Shown here: piece after piece, positions 52,681 through 60,567 of the stretch
Position numbering within the stretch: position 1 is the stretch's first letter
How the letters are laid out: each line of letters begins with the position of its first letter
Assembly: GCF_014640975.1 (NCBI RefSeq)
Contig: NZ_BMHO01000001.1
Span: 444,166 to 508,165 of the forward strand
DNA: 64,000 nucleotides
Direction of reading: 5' to 3'
From: Microbacterium faecale
GTDB taxonomy: Bacteria; Actinomycetota; Actinomycetes; Actinomycetales; Microbacteriaceae
The notes under the pieces: model-generated
Told to the model about the DNA's origin: nothing
Database searches by the model: none
What the model saw: the letters and a program-made list of their open reading frames with translations, nothing else
Program-made: the position numbers and the translations under genes

Positions 52681-53235
52681 TCAGAGCTTCTCGATGTCGA
52701 TCGAAGAGATCACGACGTCCTCCGTCGGACGGTCGTTCGCGCCCGTCGGAACGGCGGCGATCGCGGCGACGACCTTCTTGGAGTCGTCGTCGGCGACGGC
52801 GCCGAAGATCGTGTGCTTGCCCTGCAGCCACGGCGTCGGATCCGTCGTCACGAAGAACTGCGAACCGTTCGTGCCGCTCATGCCGCCGAACGAGTTCGGG
52901 CGCTTGCCCGCGTTCGCCATGGCGAGGATGTACGGCTCGTTGAAGTTCAGCTCGGGGTGGATCTCGTCGTCGAAGTTGTAGCCCGGCCCACCGGTACCCT
53001 GGCCGAGCGGGTCGCCGCCCTGGATCATGAAGCCGGGGATGATGCGGTGGAAGATGACGTTCTCGTAGAGCGCACCCTCCCCCTTCTCACCGGTCGCGGG
53101 GTCGGTCCACTCCTTCTCACCAGTCGCGAGGCCGATGAAGTTATCGACCGTGACGGGGGCGTGGTCGCCGAACAGGTTGATCACGATGTCGCCGTGGTTG
53201 GTGTGAAGCGTGGCGACGGCGGTGTGCTGAGTCAT
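52681..53235 (-). CDS. ppiA: Peptidyl-prolyl cis-trans isomerase, cyclophilin type
   Basis: The 184-residue cyclophilin has the active-site block FHRIIPGFMIQGGDP, the segment MANAGKRPNSFGGMSGTNGSQFFVTT and the final LQGKHTIFGAV. It has no signal peptide, so it is cytoplasmic. GGAGAA precedes the ATG. It catalyses proline isomerisation during folding. The neighbour order (cyclophilin, rhomboid, crgA, pknB) is the usual one in actinobacteria. Confidence 0.95.
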   Translation of the reverse strand: MTQHTAVATLHTNHGDIVINLFGDHAPVTVDNFIGLATGEKEWTDPATGEKGEGALYENVIFHRIIPGFMIQGGDPLGQGTGGPGYNFDDEIHPELNFNEPYILAMANAGKRPNSFGGMSGTNGSQFFVTTDPTPWLQGKHTIFGAVADDDSKKVVAAIAAVPTGANDRPTEDVVISSIDIEKL

Positions 53236-53333
53236 TTCTCCATTCTCTCAGAGAACGCCGATCACATCGCCGCGATCGCACTCGACGTGGCAGGATGGAA
53301 AAAACGTACGTCACTACGCGGGAGGGCACACAC

Positions 53334-53849
53334 GTGAGCGTCAACCTCAGCCGAAAGCGCAAGAAGGAGCTCCGCAAGCTGCAGGGCACCGCCAACCAGG
53401 TGTTGGAGGCCCAGCGCGCTGTGGCGTCTCAGGCCGCCGATGTGGCGCGTGCAGCGGGCAGGCAGCTCGGCGCCATCAACCAGGAGGTTCTTGCTCCTGA
53501 GGCCCGAAAGAAGTACCACGAGTACGTCGAGCCTTACGTCGACCGTGCCGCGCCGTACGTGCGCGACGGTTACGGCAAGAGCAAGAAGTTCTTCGACAAC
53601 CGCGTCATCCCCGCAGCCGGGGGCGCCGTCGGACGCGCGCTCGGTGCGTACGACGCGACGGCGGCGAAGCTCGGCAAGCGCCAGCTGATCGTCGAGCCGC
53701 CGAAGAAGAAGTCGAGTGCGGGCGCCGTGATCGCCGCGGTTCTCGGCATCGCGGCCGCCGTCGGCATCTTCGTCGTCGCGTGGAAGACGCTCAGCGCCGA
53801 GGATGAGCTGTGGGTGGCCGACGAGGCCGTTGCAGCCCCCGACGCGTAA
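53334..53849 (+). CDS. Small membrane protein of unknown function
   Basis: I do not recognise a named family. From GTG 53334 (preceded by GGGAGGG) the product has 171 residues. It has a strongly basic N-terminus (SRKRKKELRKLQG), a helical middle rich in Ala, Lys and Tyr (EYVEPYVDRAAPYVRDGYGKSKKFFDNR), one transmembrane helix near residues 130-150 (AVIAAVLGIAAAVGIFVVAW), and a short acidic tail. An ATG at 53295 would add 13 residues but has no proper ribosome site. It is followed by a perfect long hairpin. Confidence 0.7.
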   Translation: MSVNLSRKRKKELRKLQGTANQVLEAQRAVASQAADVARAAGRQLGAINQEVLAPEARKKYHEYVEPYVDRAAPYVRDGYGKSKKFFDNRVIPAAGGAVGRALGAYDATAAKLGKRQLIVEPPKKKSSAGAVIAAVLGIAAAVGIFVVAWKTLSAEDELWVADEAVAAPDA

Positions 53850-53859
53850 GAGAGACGGT

Positions 53860-53899
53860 CGTGAGGGGCGTGGGATCCGAGGATCCCACGCCCCTCACG
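53860..53899 (+). terminator. Perfect long hairpin terminator
   Basis: 19-nt arms CGTGAGGGGCGTGGGATCC (53860-53878) and its exact complement (53881-53899) with a minimal GA loop follow the small membrane protein gene. There is no T tract. Confidence 0.75.
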
Positions 53900-53924
53900 C
53901 GATAAGAAGGCGGCCCTGACAACG

Positions 53925-54458
53925 ATGCACGACGGATCCTCCGATAACGACACGACCCTCTCCGACCCGGCCCTGCGCGTGCGCGAAGCGGCCGTAGCAC
54001 GCGGTCTCGACATCGAGATCCGCGAGTCACCTCGTGCCGGATCCCTCGAAGAGGCGGCCGCGGCACGCGGCATCACGCCAGCAGACATCGTCAAGACGCT
54101 CGTTGTGAAGGGCAAGGGCGATCAGTACTACTTCGCTCTCGTCCCCGGCGATCGCGCGATCTCGTGGGGCAAGCTGCGCGGCGTCGTCGGCGTGAACAAG
54201 CTCCGCATGCCGGAACCCCACCTCGCGCTCGAGGCGACAGGCTACGAGCGTGGCACGATCGTGCCCCTCGGATCCACGACCGACTGGCCCGTCTTTGCGG
54301 ACGAGCGCATGGTCGGCAAACGCATCTCGATGGGCGCCGGGGTGCACGACTACTCCCTTTCGGTCGACGCCGACGCATTACTGGCCGCCTACGGCGCGAC
54401 GATCGCCGACATCACGGACCCGATCGACGGGATCCGCGGCAACCTGCCGAAAGAGTGA
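53925..54458 (+). CDS. ybaK: YbaK/ProX family aminoacyl-tRNA deacylase (Cys-tRNA(Pro) type)
   Basis: The 177-residue trans-editing enzyme hydrolyses mischarged tRNA. The YbaK fold contains AAARGITPADIVKTLVVKGKGDQYYFALVPGDRAISWGKLRGVVG, with the catalytic-type Lys in KTL. It ends GVGGISM-like with KRISMGAGVHDYSLSVDADALLAAYG. It might alternatively deacylate other aminoacyl-tRNAs, as related YbaK-like proteins do. It converges on aroQ with no gap: the two stop codons are adjacent. Confidence 0.9.
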   Translation: MHDGSSDNDTTLSDPALRVREAAVARGLDIEIRESPRAGSLEEAAAARGITPADIVKTLVVKGKGDQYYFALVPGDRAISWGKLRGVVGVNKLRMPEPHLALEATGYERGTIVPLGSTTDWPVFADERMVGKRISMGAGVHDYSLSVDADALLAAYGATIADITDPIDGIRGNLPKE

Positions 54459-54893
54459 TCAGACGATCGCGGCGAGGCGCTCGACCGCGAACCCATAGCC
54501 CTGGATCCCGGCGCCCGCGATGACGCAGGAGGCGAGGCCGCTGAGGTACGAGCGGTGGCGGAACTCCTCGCGCGCGTAGACGTTCGACACGTGGATCTCG
54601 ACGAACGGCATCGCGACGGCCTCAAGCGCGTCGCGGATCGCGATCGACGTGTGAGTGTAGGCGCCGGGGTTGATCACGATGCCGACGCAGTCCTCGCGCG
54701 CGGCGTGAATCGCGTCGATCAGCGCGCCCTCAGAGTTCGACTGGACGAAACGCGTGGCCAGACCGTGCGCCTCCGCCGCGGTCGACGCGACGCGCTCGAC
54801 ATCGGCGAGCGTGTCGGTTCCGTACACCGCCGGGTTGCGCGTCCCGAGCAGGTTGAGGTTCGGGCCGTTGAGCACGAGGATCCGCTTGTCCAT
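54459..54893 (-). CDS. aroQ: 3-dehydroquinate dehydratase, type II
   Basis: This 144-residue shikimate-pathway enzyme interconverts 3-dehydroquinate and 3-dehydroshikimate. It opens with LVLNGPNLNLLGTRNPAVYG, the signature including the flexible lid Arg and catalytic Tyr. It contains INPGAYTHTSIAIRDAL, with the catalytic Asn in NPGA and an active-site His in YTHTS. It ends EIHVSNVYAREEFRHRSYLSG. It is the compact dodecameric type. A TACGCT box lies 6 nt before the ATG, suggesting a leaderless start. Confidence 0.95.
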   Translation of the reverse strand: MDKRILVLNGPNLNLLGTRNPAVYGTDTLADVERVASTAAEAHGLATRFVQSNSEGALIDAIHAAREDCVGIVINPGAYTHTSIAIRDALEAVAMPFVEIHVSNVYAREEFRHRSYLSGLASCVIAGAGIQGYGFAVERLAAIV

Positions 54894-54899
54894 GCCGCC

Positions 54900-54905
54900 A
54901 GCGTA
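54900..54905 (-). promoter_or_regulatory. -10 element TACGCT, leaderless start of aroQ
   Basis: On the minus strand TACGCT then 6 nt then ATG 54893. No ribosome-binding site is present. Confidence 0.4.
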
Positions 54906-55035
54906 CCGGCGTGGCGAAATCGTTGTACGCGCCTCTCCCTCTCCCGCGCTCGCGGCGAGTAGTTTATGGATGCGCCGTGAATCCGCGGCGTGCACGCACA
55001 CCGTGACCTGTCACCGTCGACAGAAGGGCACCTCC

Positions 55036-56769
55036 ATGGATTCCGTGATCCTGATGCTCATCGGGCTCGCGATCTTCGCGGCCGGATATCTCGTCTATTC
55101 GAAGTACCTGGGGAAACGAGTTCTGAAACTCGACCCCGCGTTCCGCACTCCCGCGCACGAGAAGAACGACGGCATCGACCACGTGCCGACGAACAAGTTC
55201 GTGTTGTGGGGCCACCACTTCACGTCCGTCGCGGGTGCCGCCCCGATCGTCGGGCCTGCCGTCGCCGTGATCTGGGGCTGGCTGCCAGCCTTCCTCTGGG
55301 TCACCATAGGCACCGTCTTCTTCGCGGGCATGCACGACCTCGGCGCGCTCTGGGCGTCGGAGCGCAACAAGGGCCGGTCGATCGGCGCCCTTGCGGCGCG
55401 ATACATCGGCAAGCGCGGTTCCTACGTGTTCCTCATCGTGATCGGCTTGCTTCTGCTCATGGTGATCGCGGCGTTCGCCGTCGTCATCAAGGATCTGCTC
55501 ATCGCCAGCCCGACCGCCGTGATCCCGGCATGGGGCGCAATCCCGGTCGCGGTATTGATCGGACTCGCCGTCTACAAGCTGCGGTGGAACCTCACCGCAG
55601 TCACGGTCGTCGGCGTCGTCGCGCTCTACGCCTTGATCGTGGTCGGTGATGCGGTTCCGGTAGTGCTGCCGGATCCGATCCTCGGCATGAGCCCGGGGAC
55701 CTTCTGGATCGTCGCGTTGTTCGTCTACGCGGGCATCGCGTCGCTGCTGCCGGTGTGGCTGCTGCTCCAGCCGCGCGACTACATCAACGGCGTGCAGCTG
55801 TTCATCGGTCTCACGGTCCTCTTCGTCGGCACCCTGGTCGCCGGCCTGTTCTTCGGCAACAGTTTCGTCGCGCCGGCGATCAACACGGCGGTTCCCGATG
55901 GCACACCGGCGATCTGGCCGCTGCTGTTCGTCACGATCGCGTGCGGGGCCATCAGCGGTTTCCACGGCGCCGTGGCTTCCGGCACGACCTCAAAGCAGCT
56001 CGACAAGGAGACCGACGCGCGCTTCGTCGGCTATTTCGGTGCTGTGGGTGAGGGCCTGCTCGCGCTCGGTGCGATCCTCGCGACGACCGCGGGGATCCAG
56101 TCGGTCGCGCGTTGGGAAGAGGTGTACAGCGCGTTCAATCAGGGCGGCGTGAACGCTTTCGTCGAGGGTGGCGGCAACATCATCGAAATGGGCCTCGGAC
56201 TGCCGCAATCTCTCTCCGCGACCGTGCTCGCGACCATGGCGGTGCTGTTTGCGGCCACCACGATGGACACCGGCGTGCGCCTGCTGCGTTTCGTGTTCCA
56301 GGAGGCCGCCGAGGTGATCGGCTTCAAGCTGAACAACATCATCGGCACGCTCGTCGTGCTCGTCGTGTGCGTCGCTCTCGTCTTCAGCCAGGGCGTCGAC
56401 GGATCCGGTGGACTCACGATCTGGCCGCTGTTCGGCACGACGAACCAGCTGCTCGCGTCGCTGACGCTGATCATCGTCTCGATCATGCTGATCCGCAAGC
56501 GCCGCAATGCGCTCGTCGCGATGATCCCGCTCGTGCTCGTGTTCATCGCGGCCTTCTGGGCGGCGATCGTGCAGGTGGGCACGTTCTGGAACGGCGGTCA
56601 GGACACCAACTGGCTGCTGCTGATCCTCGACGTGATCATCATCGTGGCCACGATCTGGGTCGGCATTGAGGGCATCGCGGCCATGCGGCGCGCGGCGAAC
56701 GAGCCTCCCGAGGAGGAGGACGCCGACCTCACCGACCACGTCACCGGCCGGATCCCGATGGTGAAGTGA
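55036..56769 (+). CDS. cstA: Carbon starvation protein CstA family transporter
   Basis: The 577-residue membrane transporter has about 15 helices and begins MLIGLAIFAAGYLVYSKYLGKRVLKLD. The CstA core follows (GHHFTSVAGAAPIVGPAVAVIWGWLPAFLWV, then GGVNAFVEGGGNIIEMGL). CstA/YjiY proteins import pyruvate or peptides under nutrient limitation. AGGGCACCTCC with ATG 55036 is the chosen start; the upstream frame overlaps the aroQ region. The next gene overlaps its end by 4 nt, forming a three-gene cassette with a CC-tailed protein and an ArsA-type ATPase. Confidence 0.93.
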   Translation: MDSVILMLIGLAIFAAGYLVYSKYLGKRVLKLDPAFRTPAHEKNDGIDHVPTNKFVLWGHHFTSVAGAAPIVGPAVAVIWGWLPAFLWVTIGTVFFAGMHDLGALWASERNKGRSIGALAARYIGKRGSYVFLIVIGLLLLMVIAAFAVVIKDLLIASPTAVIPAWGAIPVAVLIGLAVYKLRWNLTAVTVVGVVALYALIVVGDAVPVVLPDPILGMSPGTFWIVALFVYAGIASLLPVWLLLQPRDYINGVQLFIGLTVLFVGTLVAGLFFGNSFVAPAINTAVPDGTPAIWPLLFVTIACGAISGFHGAVASGTTSKQLDKETDARFVGYFGAVGEGLLALGAILATTAGIQSVARWEEVYSAFNQGGVNAFVEGGGNIIEMGLGLPQSLSATVLATMAVLFAATTMDTGVRLLRFVFQEAAEVIGFKLNNIIGTLVVLVVCVALVFSQGVDGSGGLTIWPLFGTTNQLLASLTLIIVSIMLIRKRRNALVAMIPLVLVFIAAFWAAIVQVGTFWNGGQDTNWLLLILDVIIIVATIWVGIEGIAAMRRAANEPPEEEDADLTDHVTGRIPMVK

Positions 56770-57035
56770 CCGTGTCGTTTTCGTCGCGCTGGGCCGCCTT
56801 CTCGAAGGGGCTGAACGATTTCTATGCGGGCCCGTACCGCAAGACGTTCGGCGTGGCCCGGCGCGACGAGGACGATCACTTCATGCTCGTCGTCCTCGCC
56901 GAATCGCTCGGGGTGCCGGATCCCGCTGCGTACTACACGGCCGAGCTGCTGCCCGCCGTGTACGAGGACTTCCATGACTGGCACCAGCGTTCCGGCATCC
57001 CCCGCAGTCCCCTGGATCACATCTCGTGCTGCTGA
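56766..57035 (+). CDS. Cory-CC-star family protein (small CstA-associated protein ending in Cys-Cys)
   Basis: The 89-residue protein contains FSKGLNDFYAGPYRKTFGVARRDEDDHFMLVVLAESLGVPDPAAYYT and ends HISCC-stop, matching the actinobacterial cory-CC-star group as I recall it. No transmembrane helix or signal peptide. Its position after cstA matches the small DUF466/YbdD-like partner genes in enterobacteria, but sequence similarity to these is not evident. The start is GTG 56766, overlapping cstA. It overlaps the ArsA gene by 10 nt, so its last codons are also read as ArsA in another frame. The C-terminal vicinal cysteines suggest metal or redox chemistry (inference). Confidence 0.8.
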   Translation: MTVSFSSRWAAFSKGLNDFYAGPYRKTFGVARRDEDDHFMLVVLAESLGVPDPAAYYTAELLPAVYEDFHDWHQRSGIPRSPLDHISCC

Positions 57036-57985
57036 CGGACGCCGCGACGCGGCACGCGATCTTCGTGGGAGGCAAGGGCGGCGTCGGAAAGACGTCGATC
57101 GCCTCTTCGCTCGCCCTCGCCCGCGCGCAGCAGGGCGCACGCGTGCTCGTCGTGTCGACGGATCCGGCTCACAACCTCGGTCACCTCTGGGAGCGACCGA
57201 TCGGCGACGACATCGTGACGCTCTGGAGGGCCGATGGACAGGAGGGCGCAGGCACGCCTGGTTGCGTTGACGGCATCGAGATCGACCCGGCGCGCACCGT
57301 CGATGCGCATCTGGCGGCGGTCTCCACCACCATGACCCGAATGCTTCCCGAGCGACTGCACCGCGCGGCGCGAGACCATCTGGAATCGGCGCGCAAGGCC
57401 CCGGGCACCTACGAGGCGGCCGTGCTCGAGCGTGTCGCGGAGACCCTCGAGACCGGCCTCGACCGCTACGACCTCGTGGTCTTCGACACCGCGCCCTCAG
57501 GCCACACCCTGCACCTGCTGTCGATGCCGGAGGCGATGACCGACTGGACCGAGAAGTTGCTCGCGAACCGCGACCGCTCGGAGCGGTTCTCCGTCGCGTA
57601 CGGCGCGCTGGGCGGCACAAAGGACACCTCGGACCGCGACGCGGAGCTGCGACGCATGCTGCTGCGCCGCCGCGCACGCTTCTCGCTCATGCGTGACACG
57701 CTCGCGGATCCGCGGCGCACGGGCTTCGTGATCGTCACGGTCGCCGAGCCAATGCCGGTCGCCGAGAGCCGCGAGGTCGCGTCTCAACTCGAGTCACTGG
57801 GCGTAACGCTCATGGGCGTCGTGGCCAACCGGCTCTCCCCTGCCGAGCTCATGCCGGTGCGGCGCGAACGCGAGGAGGCCTTGCTGGCGAACCTCGACCT
57901 CGGCGCTCCGATCACGCGGATCCCCCTCATCGACGAGCTCGTCGGCCTCGCCGCCCTCGAACGGCTCGCGGGGGTGCTCGCGTAG
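57026..57985 (+). CDS. ArsA family ATPase
   Basis: This 319-residue P-loop ATPase of the ArsA/GET3 type has deviant Walker A GGKGGVGKTS (residues 15-24), switch I VSTDPAHN (residues 43-50) and switch II DTAPSGH (154-160). Single-domain ArsA homologs without an arsenic operon are common in actinobacteria beside cory-CC-star genes. No arsenic-resistance genes are near. A role as a Get3- or MinD-like chaperone for the CC-tailed protein or CstA is a hypothesis. Its ATG lies inside the end of the preceding gene. Confidence 0.9.
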   Translation: MLLTDAATRHAIFVGGKGGVGKTSIASSLALARAQQGARVLVVSTDPAHNLGHLWERPIGDDIVTLWRADGQEGAGTPGCVDGIEIDPARTVDAHLAAVSTTMTRMLPERLHRAARDHLESARKAPGTYEAAVLERVAETLETGLDRYDLVVFDTAPSGHTLHLLSMPEAMTDWTEKLLANRDRSERFSVAYGALGGTKDTSDRDAELRRMLLRRRARFSLMRDTLADPRRTGFVIVTVAEPMPVAESREVASQLESLGVTLMGVVANRLSPAELMPVRREREEALLANLDLGAPITRIPLIDELVGLAALERLAGVLA

Positions 57986-58026
57986 CGAGGCCCGCTCAAC
58001 GACCACGCGCGCACACCTTGCTGACC

Positions 58027-58093
58027 ATCTCGAAATCCGCCGAGAATGCCGCGAGACCGCAGAAATTTCGCGATGCTCGGCGAATTTCGAGAT
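58027..58093. repeat. Long imperfect inverted repeat between convergent genes
   Basis: Arms ATCTCGAAATCCGCCGAG (58027-58044) and its near-complement (58076-58093) match at 17 of 18 positions. The inner 31 nt contain a further small stem. It lies between the arsA-like gene and the convergent dehydrogenase gene, so it may act as terminator or be a dispersed palindromic repeat. Confidence 0.5.
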
Positions 58094-58123
58094 AGCTGAC
58101 GAACCGCCGCTCGCCACCGCGCG

Positions 58124-59644
58124 CTACAATGCCTCGCGCGTGGCCAGACGGCGGACCGTCTCCTTCGCACCGCGCTCATGGAGCGAGGCGAGTGCGGCGA
58201 GGTAGGGACGGGTGAACTCCTCGCGAGCGGCGAGGTCGCCGAAGAACTGCTCGTTCCGCACGAAGGCGAGCGGATCCTCGCGCTGGCGCGCCGCGGCGGC
58301 CATGAGGTCGTCGGCGTAGCGATCCACGACTGTGATCGGCGCGCCCGCTTCATCAACGCCCTCGTCGTAGCGTGCCCAGGATGCGCAGATCGCCGCGGAG
58401 ACCTCGACGGGTGCCCCCGAGGCGAGGTTGTCCTGGATCACCGGCACGAGCCATTTCGGGATCCGGTCCGACGATTCCGCGCCGAGCCGCGCGAGAGTGT
58501 CGCGGATCTCCGGATTCGCGAACCTTTCGATGAGCGTGTCCTTGTAAACGTCGAGGTCGATTCCCGGTACGGGGGCGAGGCTGGGCGTGCCCTCCTCGTC
58601 CATGTAGCGACGCAGATACGTCGCGATGTCCGGATCCGCCATCGCTTCGTGCGCGTAGGTGTAGCCGGCGAGGATGCCGAAGTACGCCAGGCCCTGATGC
58701 GAGACGTTGAGGAGGCGGAGCTTCATATGCTCGTAAGGGACGACATCGTCGACGACCTGCACGCCGGCCCGCTCATACGGCGGGCGCCCGTCGACGAAGT
58801 CATCCTCGACAACCCATTGGAAGAACGGCTCGGCGACCACCGGCCAGGCGTCGTCGATGCCGACGCGATCGCGCAGCTCGGCGCGGTCGACATCGGTCGT
58901 GACGGGCGTGATCCGGTCGACCATGGCGTTCGGGAACGCCACCTCCGACGCGATCCATGCGGCCAGGTCGGCGTCGACGAGCTCGGCGAACGCGCAGAAC
59001 ATCTTCTTCGCAACGTGGCCGTTGCCCGCGATGTTGTCGCACGACTGCAATGTGAACGGCGTCGTCCCGGCCGCGCGCCGCCTCCGGAGTGCCTCGACGA
59101 CGTAACCGAAGACGGATGCCGGCGGGCGGCCCTCGCGGAGCGCGGCGACGTCGCGGACGATCGCCTCCTCCTCCGTGACGAACTCGCCCGTGACGGGGTT
59201 GACGTTGTACCCGCCTTCGGTGACGGTCAGCGAGACGATGCGGATCGTCGGATCAGCCATGAGCGCGAGAAGCGCCTCGGGATCATCCGGCCCGTAGCGA
59301 TAGTCGATGATCGATCCGATGACACGACTCTCGCGAGTGCCGTCCGGATGCTTGATCACGAGGGAGTACAGGTGGTCCTGCGCGGCGAGTGCATCGCGCA
59401 TCCGCACGTCGCCCGGCAGCAGCCCGGCGCCGACGATCCCCCAGTCCATCGCGAGCCCATCCGAGTGCAGGTCGTCGAGCGCCATCGCCATATGCGCGCG
59501 ATGGAAGCCGCCGACGCCGAAGTGCACGATTCCCGGGGTGACGGCCTCGCGATCGTACTGCGGGACGGCGACCCCTCGCTCCGCGAGGACGGGCAGGGCG
59601 GCCGCGGACGGCCGTAGAAGCGGGTGCGGTCGCTCGGACGACAT
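58124..59644 (-). CDS. Mannitol 2-dehydrogenase family protein (polyol dehydrogenase)
   Basis: This 506-residue long-chain polyol dehydrogenase (mannitol/fructuronate reductase family) has the N-terminal Rossmann part IVHFGVGGFHRAHMA and TEGGYNVNPVTGEF. Its catalytic-domain segment KLRLLNVSHQGLAYFG holds the active-site Lys and His. It oxidises mannitol or a related polyol to the ketose with NAD; arabinitol and sorbitol enzymes look similar. ATG 59644 is preceded by GAGGAGAAG. It is the last gene of the polyol transporter operon, 26 bp after the permease gene. Confidence 0.93.
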   Translation of the reverse strand: MSSERPHPLLRPSAAALPVLAERGVAVPQYDREAVTPGIVHFGVGGFHRAHMAMALDDLHSDGLAMDWGIVGAGLLPGDVRMRDALAAQDHLYSLVIKHPDGTRESRVIGSIIDYRYGPDDPEALLALMADPTIRIVSLTVTEGGYNVNPVTGEFVTEEEAIVRDVAALREGRPPASVFGYVVEALRRRRAAGTTPFTLQSCDNIAGNGHVAKKMFCAFAELVDADLAAWIASEVAFPNAMVDRITPVTTDVDRAELRDRVGIDDAWPVVAEPFFQWVVEDDFVDGRPPYERAGVQVVDDVVPYEHMKLRLLNVSHQGLAYFGILAGYTYAHEAMADPDIATYLRRYMDEEGTPSLAPVPGIDLDVYKDTLIERFANPEIRDTLARLGAESSDRIPKWLVPVIQDNLASGAPVEVSAAICASWARYDEGVDEAGAPITVVDRYADDLMAAAARQREDPLAFVRNEQFFGDLAAREEFTRPYLAALASLHERGAKETVRRLATREAL

Positions 59645-59670
59645 GCTTTCTTCTCCTCGGGACGGATCGA

Positions 59671-60567
59671 TCATTTCACGGCACCCATCGAGAGGCCCTG
59701 CACGAGCTTGTCCTGCGCCGCGATTCCGGCCACCAGCACGGGAACCGAGATCACGAGCGACGCGGCGCACACCTGCGACAGGAACAGTCCCTGCGAGGTG
59801 ACGAAGCTGGTGAGGAAGACCGGCGACGTCGCCGCCGACGTCGAGGTGAGCACCGAAGCGAACAGCAGCTCGTTCCAGCTGAAGATGACGCAGATGAGAG
59901 CGGTCGCCGCGAGGCCGGGGGCCGTGAGCGGCAGCAGAATCTGCACGAAGATGCGCGGCAGCCGTGCGCCGTCGATCTCCGCGGCCTCGAGGATCGCGAC
60001 CGGCACCTCGGCCAGGAACGATCGCATCATCCACACCGCGATCGGCATGTTCATCGCCGAGTAGATGATGATCAGCAGCAGCCAGGTGTCGAGGATCCCG
60101 AACATGCGCGCCACGATATAGACGGGCAGCAGACCCGCGACCATCGGGAGCATCTTCGTCGACAGCAGGAAGAACATCACGTCGCTCCAGCGGTCGATCT
60201 TCCGCACGGCGAGCGCGTACGCCGCCGATGTCGACAGGATGAGCACGATGAGCGTCGACACGAGTGCGGCGACCGCGGAGTTGATGAGGAACGGCCACGG
60301 ATCCAGCCCGCCGCTCGCGCCGAAGAAGTCGGTGAACGACTCGAACGTGAGCGGGGCGAGGAAACTGGGCGGGTTGGTCGCCGCGTCGACCTCGGAGTGC
60401 AGACCCGTGAGGATCATCCAGAGGATCGGCGTGACGAAGATCAGCCCGACGAGCCAGGCGACAATGCCGAGCACGACGTTCGTCGGGCTGCTGCGCTTCC
60501 GCCGTCGTGGCGGCGCGTTCGGCGTGGCGGGTGCCGGGGCCGCGGCGGGCGCGGTGAGGGTGGTCAT
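59671..60567 (-). CDS. Carbohydrate ABC transporter permease, MalG type
   Basis: The 298-residue permease has six transmembrane helices and the EAA loop EAAEIDGARLPRIFVQILLPL. The N-terminus is Ala/Pro-rich. It pairs with the MalF-type permease encoded upstream; stop and start overlap by 1 nt. With the binding protein and polyol dehydrogenase genes this forms an SmoEFG/MtlEFG-like polyol importer. No ATPase gene is present in the operon, so a shared MsiK-type ATPase elsewhere is expected. Confidence 0.93.
   Translation of the reverse strand: MTTLTAPAAAPAPATPNAPPRRRKRSSPTNVVLGIVAWLVGLIFVTPILWMILTGLHSEVDAATNPPSFLAPLTFESFTDFFGASGGLDPWPFLINSAVAALVSTLIVLILSTSAAYALAVRKIDRWSDVMFFLLSTKMLPMVAGLLPVYIVARMFGILDTWLLLIIIYSAMNMPIAVWMMRSFLAEVPVAILEAAEIDGARLPRIFVQILLPLTAPGLAATALICVIFSWNELLFASVLTSTSAATSPVFLTSFVTSQGLFLSQVCAASLVISVPVLVAGIAAQDKLVQGLSMGAVK

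Noticed and set aside
57026..57985. Arsenite efflux ATPase function for the ArsA-family gene
   Set aside because: Single-domain, no arsB/arsR neighbours; family membership alone does not support arsenic resistance.
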